The notes below the pieces were generated by a model. The model had not been told where the DNA came from, made no database searches, and saw nothing but the letters and a program-made list of their open reading frames with translations. Positions 52,743 to 61,612 of a stretch of 64,000 bases of DNA are shown here, piece after piece. Positions within the stretch are counted from its first letter, which is position 1. Each line of letters opens with the position of its first letter. The DNA is from Rhodococcus rhodnii (GTDB lineage: Bacteria; Actinomycetota; Actinomycetes; Mycobacteriales; Pseudonocardiaceae). The DNA lies in NCBI GenBank assembly GCA_000720375.1, contig JOAA01000018.1:1-64000 (forward strand). Direction: 5' to 3'. Position numbers and translations under genes: made by a program.

Positions 52743-55700
52743 TTATTTGCAGCCGCAAGATCGCAGAGTGGCCGCGACGGCGTCGAGGGCAGGCCGGGCG
52801 GCGAGGGTGTCACTCTGGCTCGTCATGAGGGCGAACACCAGAATCCGCCCATCGGCATCGAGCACAACGCCGGCCAGGGAGTTGATCCCGGCCAAGGGAA
52901 GAGTGCCCGTCTTGGCCCGTACCCAGCCCTTGCCGTTGGCGGCCTGACCGTCACCGAACCGGCCGGCGAGGGTGCCACTGCCACCGGCGACCGGAAGGCC
53001 ACCGAGCAACGGCCGCAGCTTCGCGGTCCGCGGGTCTTTGCCGTCGCCCGCGGCGACCGCGAGAACCTGCGCGAGCAGACGAGCGGGCGTCTTGTTGCTC
53101 GTGGACATCCCACTGCCGTCGAACAATTCGGCACCCGTAACGTCAAACCCGTTCTCGGACAACACCTTCAGAGTCGCCTTGTGCACGCCGGCGAACGACG
53201 GCTCCTCACCGGCGGCCAGCGCGACCTCGCGGGCGACGACGTCGGCGAGGACGTTGTCGGAAGCCTGCAGGAACTGGTCGACGAGTTCGGTGAGGGGTGC
53301 GGACCTCACCTCGCCGAGGACCTGCGCGTCGGGTGGGGCGGTGACCGCGGGCTGGGCGGCGACGGACGCGCCAAGGCGCTTGGCGAACTCGGTCGCGACA
53401 GTCTTGGCCGGGTTCGGGCTACGCGGGCTGCGGTCCTTGGCCGGATCCGCCCGCGCGCCGTCCATCATCAAAGGACTGATCGGCGAGATATAGCCCTCGG
53501 CAACGTCACCAGGAAGGACACCAGGGGCAAGGCCGTCATCGGCATATCGGGTGCGGTCGTAGAAGACCTGGGCGACCGGCCCCTTGGCTTTCACCTGTGC
53601 GACAAGGTCATCGAGACGCGGGGAGCCGGGGAAGACGGAATTCTTGCCCGCTGGCAACGAGTTGAGCGTGCCGTCCCCACCGCCGACGATGATGACGGTG
53701 CCGGGATCCTTGCCCGCGACGACTTTGGTGCTGAACTGCTGACTGTGCGGGATCTTGAGGAGTGCGGCGGCCGCGGTCAGGACCTTGGTGGTGGACGCGG
53801 GGGTGAGCGGAGTCGTCGGGTTCTTCTCCCACAGGACAGTCCCGGTGGCGGCGTCGATGACCGAACCGGTCAACGTGCCCAACGCGGGATTGCCTGCGGC
53901 ACCAGCCAAAGTGCTTTGTACGCCCTGCGGGGTCGGTAGCGGGCCGTCGGCATTCGGCGCCTTGAGGCGAGGCGTGAAGGCAACCGGTGCGGGTGGCGGA
54001 GCGACAGCAGCCTCGGTCTCGGACGGCCCGAGCCCAAGCCCTTCCTTGACACCGGGGACTAGGAAGACGACACCGGCCCCGAGCGCGATGACAGCGACGA
54101 TGGCGACGAGGACAAGGAGTCGCTTAGGGCGTTTCTTGCTGGGGAGGGGGCGTAGGGAGCGGTGCGTGTCCTCATTGGAGGGAGATGGTTGTTCGGGTTC
54201 GGTTTGTGGCTTGGGTTGTTCGGTCTCGAGGTTCTTCGGCCTCGGCGGAGGCACGGGCAGATGGCGTGTCGGACCTTCGATTTCCGGCCGCTGGCTGCGT
54301 GTCGGCGCGTCGGCCGGGTTAATCGGGCGCTGCGGAGGTTGCGTGCGGGTCGGGCCATCGGTATCCGGCCGCTTCGGCTGAGCGCGAGTCGGCGCGTCGG
54401 TCGGGCGCGTCGGCCGTTGCGGTGGGAACGGCGGCGGGCCCTCAGGTGCTCGGCCCAGGTTCTCCGGAGTCTTGGGCCGGGGCGGCGGGGGCATCGGCTG
54501 GCTGCGCGTCGGCATCGCGAACGGGCCGTCCGGCCGCTTGGGGGCCGCGGTGTCCGGAGCGCCGAGCCGGGTGGTCTTGTCGCCGACCGGCCGGTTACGG
54601 GGCTCGCTGCGTTCCCCGGGCCCGGTGGGCGGAGCCGTGGGCTGACTGCGCGTCGGCGCCGAGAACCAGGAGTCAGCGGTCGTGTTGGCAGGTGGCTTTT
54701 CGCCGGGCTTCTGAACCGGCCGTACCTGGACAGTCTGCTCACCGACAGGCTCGCCCCGGCTGTCCGGACGCGGCTCAGCCGGCTTGGGCGGCCGCTGCAC
54801 GGGCATGGTCTTGCCGACATCAGCGGCAGGCCGAGCCGGGGCCTTCTCGCCAGGTCCAGCCGAGCCGTCGGGGCCCGTCTGGCTGACCGGCTGCGTCTCG
54901 TCGACGGGCTCGGCGGTTTGACGCTCGGGCGCCTTAGGCGTGACTGCACGACGCAGCCCGCCAAAGTCTTCCGGCTTTCCACGTTTGACTGGCTGCTCGG
55001 GTGCGGCAGCTGGCTTGTCATCGGGGGCTTGGGTATCGCTGGGCTTGGCGACCGGGCGCATCTGCACGGTCTTCTCGCCAACAGGTTCCGGCTTGCTACC
55101 GGATTCCTTGGGGCTTTCGAGCGCCTGCGGCTTCTCCGGCTCCGGCGTCGGATCGTCACGTGTGGGCGCGGGCGGAGCCTCGGGCTCTTTGTCCTTGACC
55201 GGCTGGGCCGCAGCTACCTGTGCGGTCTGCTCACCGGCAGACTCCTCAGCCGCAGGCCGCTCGATGCCCTCAGCCCTCGGCGGCTCTGGCCCGGGATCGA
55301 CCAGCGGCACATCGCTGGTCGGCTCAACCGGCGGAGCCTGCTCACCGGCAGGCTCCTCGGCCGCAGGCCGCTCGATGCCCTCAGCCCTCGGCGGCTCCGG
55401 CTCGACATCAACCGGCGACACATCGCTGCCCTGCCGAACCGGCGTGGCCTGCTCGCCGTCCGGCTCCAACCGCTCTACTGCAGGCGGCGCTTCACTCGCT
55501 TTGGCGACCTGCTCAGCCTCAGCGACGGGCCGATCCGAGCCTTCGTCTACCGAGGCAGCGGCGCTTTCCAGCGCTGTCTCGCTGACAGGCTCGGCGTCGC
55601 TGTCCTTCGCGACCTGCTGTACCGGCACGGTTTGCTCGGCAGCAGGTTCAACCTCGTCCGCCACCGGCGAGTCTGGCTCGTCGGCTGACTGTGCCTCGTC

Positions 55701-56999
55701 GCTCGGCGCCTCTTCATCGAGGGACTCGGTTCTTTCAGCCGAGGCCTCGTCGACCTGCGGTGACTCCGGCGCAGGGTTGGTTTCGTCCGTCGCCGATGGT
55801 TCCGGCGCAACGGTCTCGGCGTCTGCCGACTCGTCTGTGCTCTCCTGATCGACAGGGGCGACGGCCTTCTCGGTGTCGGACTCAACAGAGTCCGAGGGCT
55901 CTTCGGCAGACGCATCAGTCTTGTCGTCGCTGGACTCAGGCTCGCGATCCGCCGCTGAGTCGTCGGCAGGTTTCTCGTCGGCTGGTTCGGGCTCGCTGTC
56001 AGCGTCGCCGTGACCTTGCTCAGCCTCGGGTTCCGAATCGTCGGATTCGGTGGCAGAAATCGCCGGGCTGTCAGCAGGTTTCTCCGAGGCTGCGGTCTCT
56101 ACGACGGGTTCTGGGTCAGCCGCCACAGCGTTCTCGCTGTCCTCATCCCCCGACGCCTCGCCGACGACGTCGGCCTGCTCCGCGCCAGCCGCCACGACCT
56201 CCCCGCGATCACGATCGACCGACGCCCCACCAGCGTCCAGGGCGGCCTTCTCGGCACCAACTGCCGCAGCCTCGCCTGGGGCGGCTTTCTCGGCCTCAGC
56301 CGCCGCGGGCTGATCCGCCCCGGCAGCTCCGCTAACCGCCGCTGTCTCGTCCTGGACAGCCTTCTCAGCCCCAGCCGCAGCAGCCTCACGATCAGCCTCG
56401 ACCGACGCCCCGTCAACTGCCGCAGTGTCCTCATCGGCAGCCTTCTCGGCGCCCGCCGCAGCCTCGCCTGGGGCAGCCTTCTCGCCGCCCACCGCCACAG
56501 CTTCGTCTACCCCGTCAGCAGCCGCGGTCTCCTCCCGGACAACCTTCTCGGCCCCGGCCGCCACAGCATCGTCCACCCCGGCAGCCTCGCCAGCCGCCGC
56601 AGCCTCGCCCGGGACCGCCTCCTGGGGGCCGGCCTCCGAACCCGCCGCCACCGACCTATCGCTGTCAGCAGCCGACGCCCCCGCTTCCTTCGCCGTAACC
56701 GGTTTCGGCTCCTCCCCGGTCCTTATCGGCTGGCCGGGTTCGATGCGCATCGGCATCGCCCGAGGCGGTTCGCCGGGTGATTCGAACCACGTTGTCGCCC
56801 CCGCGGGCGGGTCGCTTTTCAGCTGAGCGGGCTTCGGTGGCTTGCCTGGCTCGATCCGCATGGGCATCGCCCTCGGCGGTTCATCGGGCTGCGAAACAGC
56901 GTCGCCTGACTGCGTTTTATCGGGATCTACCTGCGGAAAACCTGTGGACGAACGGTCGTCGTCGGCGGTCGGCCAAGCGGGGTTGTCCTGGTCTGCCAC
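52743..56999 (-). CDS. dacB: DacB-like D-Ala-D-Ala carboxypeptidase with giant N-terminal low-complexity region
   Basis: A 1418-residue protein. Residues about 1000-1418 are a PBP4/DacB-type (S13) domain: SxxK as STTK near residue 1068, SDN in LQASDNVLADV and KTG in RAKTGTL. One membrane helix (about 962-985, LLVLVAIVAVIALGAGVVFLV) anchors it. Residues 1-960 are cytoplasmic if topology is type II: Ala/Glu/Asp-rich (about 90-520), then Pro/Arg/Thr/Gln-rich (about 700-940), with EPPRAEGIERPAAEE repeats and recurring TRSQP units. Usual family length is about 450-550. The reading frame is open without a break. The M. tuberculosis gene in this position (Rv3627c) is also PBP4-like but short. It starts with GTG and heads the tilS-hpt operon. 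Confidence 0.9.
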   Translation of the reverse strand: MADQDNPAWPTADDDRSSTGFPQVDPDKTQSGDAVSQPDEPPRAMPMRIEPGKPPKPAQLKSDPPAGATTWFESPGEPPRAMPMRIEPGQPIRTGEEPKPVTAKEAGASAADSDRSVAAGSEAGPQEAVPGEAAAAGEAAGVDDAVAAGAEKVVREETAAADGVDEAVAVGGEKAAPGEAAAGAEKAADEDTAAVDGASVEADREAAAAGAEKAVQDETAAVSGAAGADQPAAAEAEKAAPGEAAAVGAEKAALDAGGASVDRDRGEVVAAGAEQADVVGEASGDEDSENAVAADPEPVVETAASEKPADSPAISATESDDSEPEAEQGHGDADSEPEPADEKPADDSAADREPESSDDKTDASAEEPSDSVESDTEKAVAPVDQESTDESADAETVAPEPSATDETNPAPESPQVDEASAERTESLDEEAPSDEAQSADEPDSPVADEVEPAAEQTVPVQQVAKDSDAEPVSETALESAAASVDEGSDRPVAEAEQVAKASEAPPAVERLEPDGEQATPVRQGSDVSPVDVEPEPPRAEGIERPAAEEPAGEQAPPVEPTSDVPLVDPGPEPPRAEGIERPAAEESAGEQTAQVAAAQPVKDKEPEAPPAPTRDDPTPEPEKPQALESPKESGSKPEPVGEKTVQMRPVAKPSDTQAPDDKPAAAPEQPVKRGKPEDFGGLRRAVTPKAPERQTAEPVDETQPVSQTGPDGSAGPGEKAPARPAADVGKTMPVQRPPKPAEPRPDSRGEPVGEQTVQVRPVQKPGEKPPANTTADSWFSAPTRSQPTAPPTGPGERSEPRNRPVGDKTTRLGAPDTAAPKRPDGPFAMPTRSQPMPPPPRPKTPENLGRAPEGPPPFPPQRPTRPTDAPTRAQPKRPDTDGPTRTQPPQRPINPADAPTRSQRPEIEGPTRHLPVPPPRPKNLETEQPKPQTEPEQPSPSNEDTHRSLRPLPSKKRPKRLLVLVAIVAVIALGAGVVFLVPGVKEGLGLGPSETEAAVAPPPAPVAFTPRLKAPNADGPLPTPQGVQSTLAGAAGNPALGTLTGSVIDAATGTVLWEKNPTTPLTPASTTKVLTAAAALLKIPHSQQFSTKVVAGKDPGTVIIVGGGDGTLNSLPAGKNSVFPGSPRLDDLVAQVKAKGPVAQVFYDRTRYADDGLAPGVLPGDVAEGYISPISPLMMDGARADPAKDRSPRSPNPAKTVATEFAKRLGASVAAQPAVTAPPDAQVLGEVRSAPLTELVDQFLQASDNVLADVVAREVALAAGEEPSFAGVHKATLKVLSENGFDVTGAELFDGSGMSTSNKTPARLLAQVLAVAAGDGKDPRTAKLRPLLGGLPVAGGSGTLAGRFGDGQAANGKGWVRAKTGTLPLAGINSLAGVVLDADGRILVFALMTSQSDTLAARPALDAVAATLRSCGCK
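55231..55452. repeat. 111-bp tandem duplication inside dacB
   Basis: Two copies, 55231-55341 and 55342-55452, offset by exactly 111 bp (37 codons). The block from TCACCGGCAG through GCCCTCGGCGGCTC is nearly identical in both; the rest is diverged. It encodes two EPPRAEGIERPAAEE-containing units and keeps the frame. Confidence 0.75.
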
Positions 57000-57118
57000 T
57001 CAGTGTCTCCCTGTCCACCATCACATCCGCTGACCGACTGCGGTGATGTCGGCCGAGCCCGAGGCGTAGTCCAGACTAGTGGCGAGCAAATACAAGAGAT
57101 GATGAGCGAGGAACAGAC

Positions 57119-57622
57119 GTGGAGTTCGACGTCACGATCGAGATCCCCAAGGGCGTACGCAACAAGTACGAAATGGACCACGAGACGGGGCGGATCCGGT
57201 TGGACCGGACTCTGTTCACCGCCACCCAGTACCCGGCTGACTACGGGTTCGTCGACGACACCCTCGGCGAGGATGGCGACCCGTTGGACGCTCTCGTGCT
57301 CGTGCAGGAACCGACGTTCCCCGGCTGCCTGATCCGCAGCCGCGCGATCGGCATGTTCCGCATGAAGGACGAGAAGGGTGGCGACGACAAGGTGCTGTGC
57401 GTGCCCGCGGACGACCCGCGGACCGAGCACCTGCGTGACATCCACCACTTGAGCGAGTTCTACCGGCTGGAGATCCAGCACTTCTTCGAGGTCTACAAGG
57501 ACCTCGAGCCGGGCAAGAGCGTCGAGGGCGCGACCTGGGTCGGTCGCACCGAGGCCGAGGCCGAGATCAAGCGGTCGTACGAGCGCTACCAGGCGTTGCA
57601 CGCCGAAACCGAACAGCACTGA
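57119..57622 (+). CDS. ppa: Inorganic pyrophosphatase
   Basis: A 167-residue family I soluble pyrophosphatase. [41 protein letters not shown] with the metal-binding Asp residues, and the short hexameric-type length. It starts with GTG after a GAGG site. Divergent from dacB with 119 bp between them; the position beside dacB matches ppa in M. tuberculosis. Confidence 0.96.
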   Translation: MEFDVTIEIPKGVRNKYEMDHETGRIRLDRTLFTATQYPADYGFVDDTLGEDGDPLDALVLVQEPTFPGCLIRSRAIGMFRMKDEKGGDDKVLCVPADDPRTEHLRDIHHLSEFYRLEIQHFFEVYKDLEPGKSVEGATWVGRTEAEAEIKRSYERYQALHAETEQH

Positions 57623-57628
57623 GACACC

Positions 57629-57658
57629 GAGGGCCCCGCTCGCACGAGCGGGGCCCTC
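57629..57658. terminator. Bidirectional terminator between ppa and MFS gene
   Basis: GAGGGCCCCGCTCG (57629-57642) and CGAGCGGGGCCCTC (57645-57658) are perfectly complementary over 14 bp with only two bases between, so the tip of the stem opens as the loop. TTCTTC follows on the plus strand. It lies 7 nt after ppa and 35 nt after the MFS stop. Confidence 0.85.
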
Positions 57659-57692
57659 TTCTTCGTGGTGGGAAAAACCGTGCTGGGAAACC

Positions 57693-59315
57693 TCAGTGCA
57701 CCGCGGCCACGGGCGCCGCGGAGTCCTGTTCGGACGCTGCCCGCTGCAGACCGGACTTGTTCGACAGCGGAACCTCCTTGAGGAACCAGATCAGCGCGAA
57801 CGCGACCAGCACCACGACCCCGCCGACCATGAACACCGTGTCCAGCGAGCTGGCGAAGCCGTCGAGGACCGGCCGGGCCTCCTGCGGCGGCAGCTGGTTG
57901 ATGAACGTGGTGTTGTTCAGGTCGAAACCACCGGCTCCGGCGGGCATCGGCGGCAGGCTCGCCGCGGCACGCGCCGCCGTGATCCGGTCCGCGACGATCC
58001 CGAACAGGATCGACAGGAACACCGCGGTACCGACCGTGCCACCGATGGACCGGAAGAACGTCGCCGACGAGGTGGCCACGCCCATGTCCTTCGCGGGCGC
58101 GTCCGCCTGGATCGCCAGCAGCAGGCTCTGCATGCACAGACCCAGTCCGGCGCCGGCCAGCGTCATGATCAGCATCGTCTGCCACAGCGCCGTGTCCGTC
58201 CCGATCTGGGCGAACAGGAACAGCGCCAGCGTGGTCGCGCCGAGGCCGACGATCGGGAAGATCCGGTAGCGCCCGGTCTTGGACGTGATCCGGCCGCTGC
58301 CCATGGCCGCGACCAGGATGCCGAACGTCATCGGCAGCGTCATCAGGCCGGACTCGGTCGGCGACGCACCCTTGACGATCTGCAGGTACAGCGGCAGGGA
58401 CATCATCATGCCGAACATCCCGATGCCCATGATGAAGTTGATGACGTTGGTCAGCGCGAACACCGGACGGCGGAACAGGCGCATCGGCAGCAGCGCCGCG
58501 TCGCCCATCCACCGCTCGACGAACACGAAGGCCACCAGACCGACGGCACCCGTCACGTACATCGCGATCGAGGCCGCGGAATCCCAGCCCCATTCACGTC
58601 CCTGCTCGGCCACGATCAGCAGCGGCACGAGACCGATCGTCAGTGTCGCGGCGCCCCAGAAGTCGATGCGCTGCGGCACCTTGGTGTGCGGCACGTTCAG
58701 CACGCGGCTCACCACGACCAACGCGACCAGCGCGATCGGCACGTTGAGCAGGAACACCCAGCGCCACCCGGTGATGCCGAGGAACGTGTCGAGACCGGCG
58801 AACAGGCCACCGATCAGCGGACCGCCCACACTGGACAGTCCCCACACACCCATGAAGTAACCGGTGTAGCGGCTGCGCTCAAGCGGCGACGTGATGTCCG
58901 CGATGATCGCCAGGGCCAGCGACATCAGACCACCGGCACCAAGACCCTGCACCGCGCGGTACGCGGCCAGTTCGTACATCGAGGTCGCGATACCGGACAG
59001 CAGCGAACCGACCAGGAAGATCGAGATCGCGGCCAGGTACATCGGCTTACGGCCGACAATGTCGGAAAGCTTGCCGTACAACGGGGTCGAGATGGTCGCC
59101 GTGATCAGGTAGGCCGTGGTCGCCCACGCCTGGATGGTCTGGCCGTGCAGCTGGTCGGCGATGGTCTTCATGGCCGAGGCCATGATCGTCTGGTCGAGTG
59201 CCGCCAGGAACATGCCGAGCATCAGCCCGGACAGGATCGTCAGGATCTGGCGGTGGCTCAGCGCGCCGGCCCGCGAGGGGGCTTCCCCAGCGGCGGCTGT
59301 TGCCTGTTCGGACAT
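57693..59315 (-). CDS. MFS drug exporter, DHA2 family (EmrB/QacA type)
   Basis: A 540-residue transporter with about 14 hydrophobic segments. DHA2 features: LSGLMLGMFLAALDQTIMASAMKTI (motif D1), GKLSDIVGRKPMYL (motif A) and GLGAGGLMSLALAIIADI (motif C-like). The ATG at 59315 with AAAGGAG upstream is used, one codon after a TTG. It overlaps the MarR stop as TGATG, so the two form one operon. Substrate range unknown; proton-driven multidrug efflux is likely. Confidence 0.92.
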   Translation of the reverse strand: MSEQATAAAGEAPSRAGALSHRQILTILSGLMLGMFLAALDQTIMASAMKTIADQLHGQTIQAWATTAYLITATISTPLYGKLSDIVGRKPMYLAAISIFLVGSLLSGIATSMYELAAYRAVQGLGAGGLMSLALAIIADITSPLERSRYTGYFMGVWGLSSVGGPLIGGLFAGLDTFLGITGWRWVFLLNVPIALVALVVVSRVLNVPHTKVPQRIDFWGAATLTIGLVPLLIVAEQGREWGWDSAASIAMYVTGAVGLVAFVFVERWMGDAALLPMRLFRRPVFALTNVINFIMGIGMFGMMMSLPLYLQIVKGASPTESGLMTLPMTFGILVAAMGSGRITSKTGRYRIFPIVGLGATTLALFLFAQIGTDTALWQTMLIMTLAGAGLGLCMQSLLLAIQADAPAKDMGVATSSATFFRSIGGTVGTAVFLSILFGIVADRITAARAAASLPPMPAGAGGFDLNNTTFINQLPPQEARPVLDGFASSLDTVFMVGGVVVLVAFALIWFLKEVPLSNKSGLQRAASEQDSAAPVAAVH

Positions 59316-59848
59316 CAATTCTCTCCTTTGGAGCCCGCCATGAGCGCGGCGTGCTCTTCGATGAAGTTCGGGATGTTGCGCTCGTGGTCGACCACGAACC
59401 GTTCGAGCAGTTCGACGAACCGCTCACGGTCCTCAAGCGACCAGTGCGCGAGCATCCGGGCCAGCGAGCGACTGCGCTGGCGGTGCCGGGCGTCCAGCAG
59501 GGCACGCCCCTTGTCGGTGACGGCGAGCAGGCTCGCCCGCCCGTCGGCCGGATCGGCGCGGCGCTCGATCAGACCGTCCTTGACCAGCGCGGCGACCTGC
59601 CGCGAGATCGTGGACGGGTCCGAGTACACCGCCTCGGCCAGCGCGTTCGACCTGACCGGGCCGATCTGTTTCAACGCGCCGAGCAGCAGCATCGACGTCT
59701 TGTCGATGCCGAACTTGCTCAGCTGGGACGACACCGCTGCCCACTGCCTGCCGAGCCCCATCATCGCGTCCCCGAGACGCGATCCCAACTCGATTTCGGC
59801 CTCGGTGGGAGCCTCGGTTGTGGTCGTTTCCGAGCTTGTCGCGACCAT
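59315..59848 (-). CDS. MarR-family regulator
   Basis: A 177-residue MarR-type winged-helix regulator. DNA-binding segment SNALAEAVYSDPSTISRQVAALVKDGLIER, wing RRADPADGRASLLAVTDKGRALL. The ATG at 59848 follows AAGGGGA at ideal spacing; longer frames run through the operator region and the repeat. It should repress itself and the downstream MFS gene, relieved by a pump substrate. Confidence 0.92.
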   Translation of the reverse strand: MVATSSETTTTEAPTEAEIELGSRLGDAMMGLGRQWAAVSSQLSKFGIDKTSMLLLGALKQIGPVRSNALAEAVYSDPSTISRQVAALVKDGLIERRADPADGRASLLAVTDKGRALLDARHRQRSRSLARMLAHWSLEDRERFVELLERFVVDHERNIPNFIEEHAALMAGSKGEN

Positions 59849-59882
59849 GCCGTCCCCTTGATTTGCTTGCATCATCCAATTA

Positions 59883-59897
59883 CTTGCTCGATACAAG
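59883..59897. promoter_or_regulatory. Probable MarR operator
   Basis: CTTG-7-CAAG is centred 42 bp upstream of the MarR start; read on the minus strand it is CTTGTATCGAGCAAG. A related GCTTGCAT lies at 59865-59872. The spacing and AT-rich core fit a MarR dimer site. Confidence 0.5.
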
Positions 59898-59959
59898 CAT
59901 GCGCTTGACGCCGTTATTCCAGCAACCGAATAACCGGTGGCCCAAGTCACAGCGTGGGA

Positions 59960-60005
59960 CTCGTGAGTGTTTTGGCCGGTTCTAACCGGACTAACCACTC
60001 ACGAG
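59960..60005. repeat. 46-nt palindromic element, copy 2 (ROK gene 3' end)
   Basis: Starts CTCGTGAGTG and ends CTCACGAG, with an inner CCGGTTCTAACCGG. Its reverse complement equals the element at 21881-21926 at 43 of 46 positions. It contains the stop of the ROK gene (TGA at 59999-60001 on the minus strand) at the same element position as the mutY stop in copy 1. Confidence 0.85.
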
Positions 60006-60862
60006 ACTTGAGCTGCGGCAAGGGCGGCCGCGCCGATCGCGACCGCGTAGTCCCCCAGCTGGGCGGGTTCGATCAGAAGATCCGCGTTGGTCGGCAGCAC
60101 GGTCGCCTGAACGGTGGCACGGCATGTCGGTTCGAGCAGGTCCCACGACCCGATCACGCCTCCACCCAGTACCGCTATCTGACTGTCCAGGACGGTAGCC
60201 ACGACCGCGATCGCTTGGCCTAGAGCCACGCCCGCCTCGTCGAAGACCTGCCTGGCCTCCGGATCGCCGAGCCGGGCCCGTTCGGCGACCTGACCTGCAC
60301 TGATGTCCCGGCCGTAGCGCCGGCTGATGGACAGTCCGGACGCGACGGATTCGAGGTGTCCGCGAGCGCCACACGTGCAGGGTTCGTTGCCGAAGCCTGG
60401 CGTGTGGCCGATTTCCCCGGCACCGCCGCTGGCGCCACGCAGCAGCACGCCGTCGCTGATCAGCGCACCACCGATGCCTGTGCCGACCGTGATCCCGAAG
60501 GCGTGCTTGTAGCCGCGCGCCGCACCGGCCGTGGCCTCGCCGTGCAGGAAAGCGTTCGCGTCGTTGTCCACGACAAGCGGCAGGCCGAGTTCCCTGCTGA
60601 CGATCTCGGTCAGGTTCGTGCCTTCCCAGCCAGGGAAGACCTCGGTCGTCGCGGCGACCGCGCCGGACGGGTCGATCACACCGGCCGCGCCGATCCCGAT
60701 GCCCTGGGCGCCTTCGGCCAGCTCAGCGGCCATCGCGATGGCCGTCGCGAGGATCTTGCCCGGCGGCGACTCCGCGCGTCGGCTGTCCAGCACACGCAGG
60801 TCGTCGTCGCACCGCACGAGCTGGATCTTCGTGCCGCCGATGTCCACTCCGAGCCAGCTCAC
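59999..60862 (-). CDS. ROK-family sugar kinase (glucokinase-like)
   Basis: A 287-residue ROK protein without a DNA-binding domain. ATP-binding LGVDIGGTKIQ, VVDNDANAFLHGEA with the catalytic Asp, GITVGTGIGGALI, and the zinc motif PCTCGARGHLES. It phosphorylates a hexose, probably glucose or N-acetylglucosamine-type sugars. The GTG at 60862 is the only standard start near the first strand. The divergent cutC ATG is just 15 bp away. Confidence 0.9.
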   Translation of the reverse strand: MSWLGVDIGGTKIQLVRCDDDLRVLDSRRAESPPGKILATAIAMAAELAEGAQGIGIGAAGVIDPSGAVAATTEVFPGWEGTNLTEIVSRELGLPLVVDNDANAFLHGEATAGAARGYKHAFGITVGTGIGGALISDGVLLRGASGGAGEIGHTPGFGNEPCTCGARGHLESVASGLSISRRYGRDISAGQVAERARLGDPEARQVFDEAGVALGQAIAVVATVLDSQIAVLGGGVIGSWDLLEPTCRATVQATVLPTNADLLIEPAQLGDYAVAIGAAALAAAQVS

Positions 60863-60877
60863 TGGATACTCGCGATC

Positions 60878-61612
60878 ATGGCAGTGCGGGTGGAGATCAG
60901 TGTCGAGTCGATCGAGGGCGTCCGAATCGCGTCCAGGCATGGCGCGGACCGCGTCGAGCTGTGCAGTTCGCTGTCCGACGGTGGCCTGACGCCGAGTTGG
61001 GCGCTGCTTGAGCTGGCGGCGATCCGTGCCGGGAACACCGAAGTGCACGCACTGATCCGGCCGCGGCCGGGCGACTTCCGGTACTCGAAGGACGAAATGT
61101 CGGTCATGGTGCGAGACATCCACGGCGCCGACAAATCCGGCGCGCATGGGGTCGTGGTCGGTGCTTTGGGCGAGGACGGCCTGCTGGATCCGGCGTGCGA
61201 GGCGCTGATCGACGCCGCCGAGTACAAGCCGGTCACGCTGCACCGGGCGATCGACGTGAGCGCGTCGCCGCAGCGGGTGCTGGAGCAGGCCATGGAATTG
61301 GGCTTCAAGCGGGTGCTGACCTCCGGGCAGCAGCGGTCGGCGCTGGACGGCGCGCCGCTGATCAAGTCGCTGGTCGCGCAGGCGGGCGACGACATCCAGG
61401 TGATGGCGTGCGGTGGTGTACGTGCCTCGAACGTCCTGGAAGTCATTGCGGCGACTGGGGTTTCCGATGTGCACGCGGGCGTTCGCGCGCCGGTGCTGGG
61501 TGCTGCGGGCGGTGCGGTGTCGTTCGCGGGCGTCGGCGTGCCGGAAGGGTTCGACCACTTCGAGACCGACGCCGACGGGGTCGCGGCCCTGATGTCGGTC
61601 ATCCGCGGCTGA
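60878..61612 (+). CDS. cutC: CutC-family copper homeostasis protein
   Basis: A 244-residue TIM-barrel CutC. VEISVESIEGVRIASRHGADRVELCSSLSDGGLTPS at the N-terminus, HALIRPRPGDFRYS, THLHRA-like VTLHRAID and VMACGGVRASNV. Its biochemical role is disputed; linked to copper tolerance and, in some work, to other small-molecule metabolism. The 3' end overlaps the convergent ABC gene by 14 nt. Confidence 0.9.
   Translation: MAVRVEISVESIEGVRIASRHGADRVELCSSLSDGGLTPSWALLELAAIRAGNTEVHALIRPRPGDFRYSKDEMSVMVRDIHGADKSGAHGVVVGALGEDGLLDPACEALIDAAEYKPVTLHRAIDVSASPQRVLEQAMELGFKRVLTSGQQRSALDGAPLIKSLVAQAGDDIQVMACGGVRASNVLEVIAATGVSDVHAGVRAPVLGAAGGAVSFAGVGVPEGFDHFETDADGVAALMSVIRG

Noticed and set aside
55231..55452. 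CRISPR-like array in dacB
   Set aside because: Two in-frame coding copies with a 37-codon period and no short repeat/spacer pattern; protein-level tandem repeat.
54162..55688. 508-residue plus-strand frame opposite the dacB low-complexity region
   Set aside because: Both strands stay open because of repetitive GC-rich sequence; the minus frame is continuous with a complete PBP4 domain and membrane helix, so it is the real one.
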